A stretch of DNA of 14,280 bases from Alloboseaceae bacterium BT-24-1 (lineage in GTDB: Bacteria; Pseudomonadota; Alphaproteobacteria; Rhizobiales; Beijerinckiaceae). The notes under the pieces were generated by a model that was not told the DNA's origin, ran no database searches, and was given only the letters and a program-made list of their open reading frames with translations. Below are positions 9,210-14,280 of the stretch, piece by piece (within the stretch, counting starts at the first letter, position 1; each line of letters starts with the position of its first letter). The DNA lies in assembly GCA_025846845.1 (NCBI GenBank), contig JAOYTL010000036.1:1-14280 (forward strand), written 5' to 3'. The position numbers and the translations under genes are program-made.

Positions 9210-10094
9210 ATGCGCGACCTCCGTCTCGACCAGCTCGACAGCTTCCGCCAGGTGATCGCGCTCGGCAGCTTCTCGGCCGCGGCCGAGCGGCTCGGCCTGA
9301 GCCAGCCGGCGGTCAGCCTGCAGATCCGCGAGCTCGAACGCCGGCTCGGCACCGTGCTGATCGAGCGTGTCGGCCGCCGCGCGCAGCCGACTGCGGCGGG
9401 CGTCGAATTGCTCGACCATGCCGGGCGGATCGAGGCAGCGGTGGCGGCGGCGCGCGAGGCGATGGCGCGTCATGCGACCGGGGCGATGGGCCGTGTCCGG
9501 ATCGGCACCGGTGCGACCGCCTGCATCTTCCTGCTGCCGCCCGTGCTGCGCGACTTGCGCCAGCGTCATCCGACGCTGGAGATCACCGTCAGCACCGGCA
9601 ACACCTCCGACATCGTCAAGGCGATCGAGGACAATCTGATCGATATCGGCCTGGTCTCGCTGCCGGCTGCCGGCCGCAGCCTGGACGTCACGCCGCTGCT
9701 CGACGATGAGTTCGCCGTGATCGCGCCGCCCGGCATGGAGCTGCCGGCGCGATTGACGCCCGAAGCGCTGGCGCGCCTGCCGGTGCTGCTGTTCGAGCCG
9801 GGCGGCATCACCAGGCGCATCGCCGACGAGTGGTTCGCCCGTGCCGGCGTGACGCTCAAGCCGGTGATGTCGCTCGGCAGCGTCGAGGCGATCAAGCGGC
9901 TGGTCGGCGCCGGCTTGGGCTGCGCCATCCTGCCCGGCATGGCGGTGCGCGGCGAAAGCGATGGGCTGGTGGTGCGCCCCCTGTCGCCGCGCGTGCATCG
10001 CACGCTCGGCCTCGTCCTGCGCAAGGACAAGCCGCTGCATCGCGGCCTGCGCGAGACGCTGAAGGCGCTGCGCGGGCTGGGCACGCTCGGCTGA
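9210..10094 (+). CDS. LysR family transcriptional regulator
   Basis: The 294-residue protein has an N-terminal winged helix-turn-helix (about 1-60; AAAERLGLSQPAVSLQIREL with the typical Ser-Gln-Pro-Ala-Val-Ser recognition helix) and a periplasmic-binding-protein-like effector domain (about 87-290). The ATG at 9210 is chosen because the family N terminus begins exactly there (MRDLRLDQLDSF), preceded by AAGAGA; a longer open frame upstream runs through the palindromic repeat and is not real. The gene is divergent from the acetyltransferase-MFS pair, which makes that pair a candidate target, though the intervening repeat separates them. It is convergent with nothing; the binding-protein gene follows 200 bases downstream on the same strand. 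The effector is unknown. Confidence 0.93.
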   Translation: MRDLRLDQLDSFRQVIALGSFSAAAERLGLSQPAVSLQIRELERRLGTVLIERVGRRAQPTAAGVELLDHAGRIEAAVAAAREAMARHATGAMGRVRIGTGATACIFLLPPVLRDLRQRHPTLEITVSTGNTSDIVKAIEDNLIDIGLVSLPAAGRSLDVTPLLDDEFAVIAPPGMELPARLTPEALARLPVLLFEPGGITRRIADEWFARAGVTLKPVMSLGSVEAIKRLVGAGLGCAILPGMAVRGESDGLVVRPLSPRVHRTLGLVLRKDKPLHRGLRETLKALRGLGTLG

Positions 10095-10294
10095 GCATGC
10101 GGCCTGCTGACAGGCCTGGTCAGGCGCGCGGTCCATGTCATCCGCCGTTTGCGCAGTGTCTATGATCTGAAAGCGGCGCTAAGGTTTTCGCCTGTCAGGG
10201 CGGAACATTTCGTCCGCTTTCGCGCTTCGCTTCGTGGACATGCCGAATCGTCAAGTGCCAGGATCGGGCACAGCAGCCAGCGGGGGATCTCACG

Positions 10295-11287
10295 ATGAAA
10301 GCCGTTCTGCGAGGAGCAGCGCTGCTGCTCGGCCTTGGCCTGGCCGCTCCCGGTCTCACCTGCGAGCTCGACCGGCCGCTGAAAATGGCCGGTCTCGACT
10401 ATGATTCCGCCGCCTTCCACACCGCTGTCGCCAGCGCCATCGCCGAGAAGGGTTTCGGCTGCAAGGTCGAGCGCGTGCCGGGCGTCATCGCGCCGCTGGT
10501 CAACGGCCTCGGCCGCGGCGATGTCGACATCGTCATGGAGATCTGGCTGGCCAACCCGGTCGAGGCCTGGGTCAAGGAATCGGCCGCCGGCAAGGTCGAG
10601 CCGCTCGGCACGACCTTCCCTGATGCCAACGAAGGCTGGTTCGTGCCGCGCTATCTGGTCTCCGGCCCCGACGCCAAGGCGCCTGAGCTGAAATCGGTGC
10701 AGGACCTCAAACGCTACAAGGACCTGTTCACCGACCCGGACGAGCCCGGCAAGGGGCGCTTCTACAATTGCGTCGCCGGCTGGGTCTGCGAAGGCATCAA
10801 CAGCAAGAAGCTCGTCGCCTACGGGCTCTCCGGCGACTTCACCAATCTGCGCGGCGGTTCCGGCGAGGCTATCGTCGCCGCCGTCGAATCCGCCCTGAAG
10901 CGCAAGCGGCCGGTCGTGTTCTATTATTGGGGGCCGAGCTGGCTGCTTGGCGCCTATGACCTGGTCAAGCTCGACGAGCCGGCCTTCGATCAGGCGGTCT
11001 GGGATGAGCTCAAGGCGAGCGATGCGCCCAAGCGCGCTAGCGCCTATCCGGTGAGCCGCGTCGTCATCGGCGCCAATGTCGAGCTCGCTAAGAAGGCGCC
11101 GCAGCTTGCCGGCTTCTTCAGGAAGTACACCACAACAGCCGAACTGACCTCGAAAATGCTGGCCGAGGCGCGTGAGAAAGGCGTGACACCCGAGCAGCAG
11201 GCGCTCGTCTTCCTGAAGACGCAAGCTGATGTCTGGAAGGCGTGGCTGCCGGCCGATGTCGCCAGCAAGGTCGCGTCCGGCCTGTGA
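10295..11287 (+). CDS. Glycine betaine/choline-type ABC transporter substrate-binding protein
   Basis: This 330-residue OpuAC-type (PF04069) periplasmic protein would capture a quaternary amine or related osmolyte for import. A signal peptide (about 1-23, MKAVLRG then a hydrophobic stretch) is visible; no proper lipobox is seen around Cys23. The aromatic residues expected of a cation-pi cage are present: EIWLANP (82-88), WFVPRY (115-120) and YYWGPSW (210-216). The cysteine pair C159/C165 in FYNCVAGWVC may form a disulfide. The ATG at 10295 has GGGGGA 7 bases upstream. The stop overlaps the permease start in a GTGA, so the two are coupled. The exact ligand (betaine, choline, proline betaine or other) cannot be told. 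Confidence 0.9.
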   Translation: MKAVLRGAALLLGLGLAAPGLTCELDRPLKMAGLDYDSAAFHTAVASAIAEKGFGCKVERVPGVIAPLVNGLGRGDVDIVMEIWLANPVEAWVKESAAGKVEPLGTTFPDANEGWFVPRYLVSGPDAKAPELKSVQDLKRYKDLFTDPDEPGKGRFYNCVAGWVCEGINSKKLVAYGLSGDFTNLRGGSGEAIVAAVESALKRKRPVVFYYWGPSWLLGAYDLVKLDEPAFDQAVWDELKASDAPKRASAYPVSRVVIGANVELAKKAPQLAGFFRKYTTTAELTSKMLAEAREKGVTPEQQALVFLKTQADVWKAWLPADVASKVASGL

Positions 11288-12141
11288 CACCAGACGGACT
11301 GCCGGATTTCGGCAAGGGGCTGCAAAGGCTGGTCAACCAGGCGGTCGATGCCGTCGTCACCGGCTATGGCGATGATCTCGATGGCTTCAGCAGGCTGCTG
11401 ACGGCGCCGGTGCGCGGCGTCGAGACGCTTCTCCTGCTCATCCCCGTGCCGGCCTTCATCCTGGCCGTCGCCGCGGGGGCCTGGTTCGCGCGGCGCAGCC
11501 TCGGCTTTGTGCTCGCCATGGCGAGCCTGCCGCTGGTCCTCGCCGGGCTCGGCGTCTGGACCGAGGCGATGCAGACGCTTTCGCTCGTCATCGTCGCGGT
11601 GGTGCTGGTCGTCATTCTCGGCCTGCCGCTCGGCATTACCGCGGCGCGCCTGCCACGGCTCGGGCGGGTGCTCGCGCCGATCTACGACCTGATGCAGACC
11701 ATTCCGAGCTTCGTCTACCTGATCCCGGTGGCGATGCTGCTCGGGCTGGGGCGGGCGCCGGCACTGCTGGCAACGCTGATCTATGCCCTGCCGCCCTTCG
11801 CGCGGCTGACCGAGCTCGGCCTGCGCGGCATCGATATCGGCATGGTCCAGGCCGCCCAGGCGCTCGGCCTGCGCCCGCGCCAGACGCTCTGGCTCATCGA
11901 ATTGCCGCTGGCGCGCCCGGTGATCCTGCAGGGCCTCAACCAGGCGGTCATGCTGTCGCTCGCCATGGTCGTGGTTGCCTCGATGATCGGCGCCAAGGGG
12001 CTAGGCGAAGTCGTGCTGCTCGGTTTGCAGCGCGCCGATCCGGGCCTGGGCTTCGTCGGGGGGCTCGCGGTCGTGGCGCTGGCGATCCTGCTCGACCGCA
12101 TGGCGCAGGCGATCCTCCGGCAGCGGCGGCCGCCGGTGTGA
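11284..12141 (+). CDS. ABC transporter permease, ProW/OpuAB type
   Basis: The 285-residue inner-membrane protein is a BPD_transp_1 permease. About six or seven hydrophobic segments are visible (near 47-66, 73-90, 97-118, 138-155, 158-172, 221-236 and 256-271). The cytoplasmic EAA loop that docks the ATPase is clear at about 188-212 (QAAQALGLRPRQ to LPLARP). MQTIPSFVYLIP (137-148) is typical of quaternary-amine permeases. The GTG at 11284 shares a GTGA overlap with the end of the binding-protein gene; the longer open frame starting at 11242 lies inside that gene. No ATP-binding subunit follows, which is unusual, since this type normally has one in the operon. Confidence 0.9.
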   Translation: MTPDGLPDFGKGLQRLVNQAVDAVVTGYGDDLDGFSRLLTAPVRGVETLLLLIPVPAFILAVAAGAWFARRSLGFVLAMASLPLVLAGLGVWTEAMQTLSLVIVAVVLVVILGLPLGITAARLPRLGRVLAPIYDLMQTIPSFVYLIPVAMLLGLGRAPALLATLIYALPPFARLTELGLRGIDIGMVQAAQALGLRPRQTLWLIELPLARPVILQGLNQAVMLSLAMVVVASMIGAKGLGEVVLLGLQRADPGLGFVGGLAVVALAILLDRMAQAILRQRRPPV

Positions 12142-12228
12142 ACTGCTGACGGATTCGGTCAGGACGATCGGTTGCGTCACGCCCGGCGCTTGGGCACGGT
12201 GCCGGCCGAAACGGGAGAGGGCGCTTCC

Positions 12229-12528
12229 ATGTACGGGTTGATCGGGAAGATGCGGGCCAAGCCCGGCGAGCGCGAGGCGCTGATCGGCTACATCCTCGAA
12301 AGCAGCGGCGAAATGCCGGGCTGCCTGAGCTACATCATCGCCCGCGATCCCGATGACGCCGATGCGATCTGGGTGACCGAGGTCTGGGATCGCGAGGAAA
12401 GCCACAAGGCCTCGCTCGCTCTGCCGGCGGTGCAGGCGGCGATCGCCAAGGCCAGGCCGATCATCGCCGGCTTCGACAGCCATGTCGTCACGCAGCCGGT
12501 CGGCGGGTTCGGGCTGGCGAAGGGCTGA
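12229..12528 (+). CDS. Antibiotic biosynthesis monooxygenase (ABM) domain protein
   Basis: The 99-residue protein is a single ABM-type (YgiN-like) dimeric alpha+beta barrel. Visible hallmarks are an N-terminal strand MYGLIGKMRAKPGERE, MPGCLSYII (33-41), IWVTEVWDREESHKASLALP (48-67), and ARP (74-76) with a Gly-rich end. The ATG at 12229 has GGGAGAGG about 9 bases upstream; an upstream TTG in frame (12172) lacks homology. Family members act as cofactor-free quinol or polyketide monooxygenases or as heme-binding proteins; the role here is unknown. It lies 87 bases behind the permease gene, too far for coupling, and is followed by a hairpin repeat. Confidence 0.85.
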   Translation: MYGLIGKMRAKPGEREALIGYILESSGEMPGCLSYIIARDPDDADAIWVTEVWDREESHKASLALPAVQAAIAKARPIIAGFDSHVVTQPVGGFGLAKG

Positions 12529-12534
12529 CGCTTC

Positions 12535-12679
12535 CCTTCTCCCCTTGCGGGAGAAGGTGGCCCGAAGGGCCGGATGAGGGGTCGCACAGGTTTTCGAGAG
12601 TTTCGGGAAGCAAGGTGCCGGGCTTACCATCGGCGTCGCGAGACCCCTCACCCTAGCCCTCTCCCGCAGGGGGAGAGGG
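12535..12679. repeat. Two copies of a GC-rich repeat in inverted orientation
   Basis: CCTTCTCCC (12535-12543) pairs with 12549-12557; GGCCC (12559-12563) pairs with 12567-12571; and TGAGGGGTC (12575-12583) is the exact reverse complement of 12642-12650. CCCTCTCCC (12657-12665) pairs with 12671-12679. The whole forms a large cruciform-like unit between the ABM gene and aroA. The same motifs occur at 115-131 and 897-949. The first hairpin directly follows the ABM stop codon and might act in transcript ending, but no T-tract follows. Confidence 0.7.
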
Positions 12680-12761
12680 GACAGGTTGCGGTTTTCGCGG
12701 CCGATCCTGCCCGTCGATTGCGATGCTCGCCTTCCGCTCGCCGGCCGCACGGTCTAAGACC

Positions 12762-12780
12762 CTCGCGACCTAGCCGCGAG
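12762..12780 (+). promoter_or_regulatory. Small hairpin covering the aroA ribosome site
   Basis: CTCGCG (12762-12767) pairs with CGCGAG (12775-12780) across a 7-nt loop, ending 6 bases before the aroA ATG. The only SD-like bases, GAG at 12778-12780, lie in the stem. It could lower translation of aroA; this is a structural guess, not a known regulator. Confidence 0.3.
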
Positions 12781-12786
12781 CCTGCC

Positions 12787-14058
12787 ATGACCCAATCCGC
12801 CCTGAGTAAACTCACCATCCTGCCGACGACGGCGGCGCTGACCGGCCGGGTGATGCCGCCGGGCTCGAAGTCGATCACCAATCGGGCGCTGCTGGTCGCG
12901 GCACTGGCGAAGGGTACCAGCCGGCTCAGCGGCGCGCTGAAGAGCGACGACACCCGCTATATGGCGCAGGCGCTGCGCGACATGGGCGTCGCGATCGACG
13001 AGCCCGATGCGACGAGCTTCATCGTCACCAGCGACGGAAAGCTGCGGGCGCCCGCGGCGCCGCTCTTCCTCGGCAATGCCGGCACGGCGACGCGCTTCCT
13101 GACGGCGGCGGCGGCGCTCGTCGACGGCACGGTCGTCGTCGATGGCGACGAGCACATGCGCAAGCGGCCGATCCTGCCGCTGGTCGAGGCGCTCACGAGG
13201 CTCGGTGTCTCGATCACCGCGCCGAGCGGCTGCCCGCCGGTCACGATCCAGGGCCAGGGCGGCTTCGAGGGCGGACTGGTCGAGGTCGATGGCGGGCTCT
13301 CCAGCCAATACGTCTCGGCGCTGCTGATGGCCGGCGCCTGCACGCGCTCTTCCGTAGATGTCGTGCTGACCGGCCAGGAGATCGGCGCACGCGGCTATGT
13401 CGACCTGACGCTGGCGACGATGCGCGCTTTCGGTGCCAAGGTGTCGGAGCCTGCGAGCGGCGGCTGGCGGATCGCACCGACCGGCTATGTCGCGACCGAC
13501 TACCTGATCGAGCCCGATGCCTCGGCCGCGACCTATCTCTGGGCGGCGGAGGTGCTGACCGGCGGCGCGATCGATCTCGGGGTGCCGGCTTCCGCCTTCA
13601 CCCAGCCCGACGCCAAGGCGCATGCCCTGATCGCCGCCTTTCCGAACCTGCCGGCCGAGATTGACGGCTCGCAGATGCAGGATGCGGTGCCGACGCTGGC
13701 CGTGCTCGCCGCCTTCAACAAGATACCGGTGCGCTTCACCGGCATCGCCAATCTGCGCGTCAAGGAATGCGACCGGGTCGCGGCGCTGGCGCAGGGCCTG
13801 TCGCGGATCAGGCCGGGTCTCGGCGTGGAGGAGGGCGACGATCTCCTCGTCGCATCCGATCCGGCGCTGGCCGGCCAGACGCTTGCCGCCGAGATCGACA
13901 CCTTCGCCGATCACCGCATCGCCATGAGCTTTGCCCTGGCAGGGCTGAAGATCGGCGGCATCACCATCCTCGACCCTGCTTGCGTGGCCAAGACCTATCC
14001 GGACTACTGGCGTGCGCTCGGCTCGCTCGGCGTCCGTTTCGAGGGCGAGGTGCCGTAG
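12787..14058 (+). CDS. aroA: 3-phosphoshikimate 1-carboxyvinyltransferase (EPSP synthase)
   Basis: AroA joins shikimate 3-phosphate and phosphoenolpyruvate to EPSP in chorismate synthesis, in the cytoplasm. The 423 residues are full length. Catalytic and binding residues are visible by alignment from memory with E. coli: PGSKS with K28, R33, GNAGTATRF (96-104), KRP with R127, SSQ (172-174), D299, K326-E327, R330, DHR (375-377) and K402. The type is E. coli/plant-like, not the GNAATGCR type of Agrobacterium and many Rhizobiales. The position of E. coli Pro101 is Phe104. The ATG at 12787 begins MTQSALSKL; a frame extension upstream runs through repeats. It lacks the usual cmk and rpsA neighbours. 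Confidence 0.95.
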   Translation: MTQSALSKLTILPTTAALTGRVMPPGSKSITNRALLVAALAKGTSRLSGALKSDDTRYMAQALRDMGVAIDEPDATSFIVTSDGKLRAPAAPLFLGNAGTATRFLTAAAALVDGTVVVDGDEHMRKRPILPLVEALTRLGVSITAPSGCPPVTIQGQGGFEGGLVEVDGGLSSQYVSALLMAGACTRSSVDVVLTGQEIGARGYVDLTLATMRAFGAKVSEPASGGWRIAPTGYVATDYLIEPDASAATYLWAAEVLTGGAIDLGVPASAFTQPDAKAHALIAAFPNLPAEIDGSQMQDAVPTLAVLAAFNKIPVRFTGIANLRVKECDRVAALAQGLSRIRPGLGVEEGDDLLVASDPALAGQTLAAEIDTFADHRIAMSFALAGLKIGGITILDPACVAKTYPDYWRALGSLGVRFEGEVP

Positions 14059-14074
14059 CACCCGACAAAACAAA

Positions 14075-14107
14075 GCGCCGGGATCCATCCATGATGGATC
14101 CCGGCGC
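14075..14107. repeat. 15-bp perfect hairpin behind aroA
   Basis: GCGCCGGGATCCATC (14075-14089) is the exact reverse complement of 14093-14107 across a 3-nt loop, starting 16 bases behind the aroA stop. It is strong enough to act in transcript ending or 3' protection, but no T-tract follows. GCTTGTCCGGA (14122-14132) behind it links it to the repeat at 8980-9087, so a member of that family is the best reading. Confidence 0.65.
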
Positions 14108-14164
14108 CCACCGCTGTCGCGGCTTGTCCGGACTGAGGCCCGATCCGATCGGGCACGAACCCTA

Positions 14165-14253
14165 GAGCACGCTGATTTTTAGCGGAATCGGGATTCGCAA
14201 ATCAGTCGGATCGTGATTCAAGATCTCTGCCGGGACAGGCGGCCGGCAGAGAT
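14165..14253. repeat. Intergenic inverted repeats at the right edge
   Basis: CTGATTT (14172-14178) pairs with AAATCAG (14199-14205), with GAATC and GATTC pairing inside. ATCTCTGCCGG (14223-14233) is the exact reverse complement of 14243-14253. The TAGAGCA start at 14163 resembles a common Rhizobiales intergenic motif (recalled, not searched). I see no gene from 14059 to the end of the window. Confidence 0.5.
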
Positions 14254-14280
14254 GACGCGACCTTATTCTGAAGATCTGCG

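Noticed and set aside
14075..14107. Intrinsic terminator of aroA
   Set aside because: The hairpin is perfect but no T-tract follows, and it resembles a dispersed repeat.

Overview
The window looks like chromosomal DNA of a high-GC alphaproteobacterium of the order Rhizobiales (a Bosea- or Methylobacterium-like relative is my best guess). This rests on the strong GC bias of the codons, the style of the UvrA, LysR, PAT-like acetyltransferase and OpuAC-type proteins, and the many GC-rich palindromic intergenic repeats. No rRNA, tRNA, CRISPR array, transposase or integrase was found.

Layout. Positions 1-960 hold no convincing gene; they are packed with perfect hairpins and nested inverted repeats. 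Positions 1010-3402 form a clearly AT-richer two-gene operon on the minus strand: a Sll1717-type P-loop ATPase (TTG start) translationally coupled through a GTGA overlap to a TIR-like (PF10137-type) protein with its probable catalytic glutamate. This is the most interesting part of the window. It has the architecture of an anti-phage or abortive-infection module, with an ATPase sensor and a possible NAD-cleaving effector, and it looks horizontally acquired. Next come a small exported protein of unknown function (3535-3951, minus) and full-length uvrA (4062-7025, minus), with LexA-like direct-repeat half-sites upstream.

Positions 7166-8922 (minus) encode an acetyltransferase of the phosphinothricin/methionine-sulfoximine type that overlaps a 12-helix MFS transporter gene. 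A divergent LysR regulator (9210-10094, plus) lies beyond a palindromic repeat and has a near-perfect LysR-type operator just before its start. Positions 10295-12141 (plus) encode a glycine-betaine-type ABC importer, binding protein plus permease with overlapping genes, but no ATPase gene is present. A 99-residue ABM-fold monooxygenase (12229-12528) follows. A complete EPSP synthase (aroA, 12787-14058) comes after an inverted pair of repeats. It is of the E. coli/plant-like type and lacks the usual cmk-rpsA neighbours. The window ends in further hairpins.

How they work together: the ATPase and TIR-like proteins should act as one unit. GNAT and MFS are probably co-transcribed and possibly controlled by the LysR protein. 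The binding protein and permease are two parts of one importer. uvrA, aroA and the ABM gene look like independent housekeeping or metabolic genes separated by repeat clusters.
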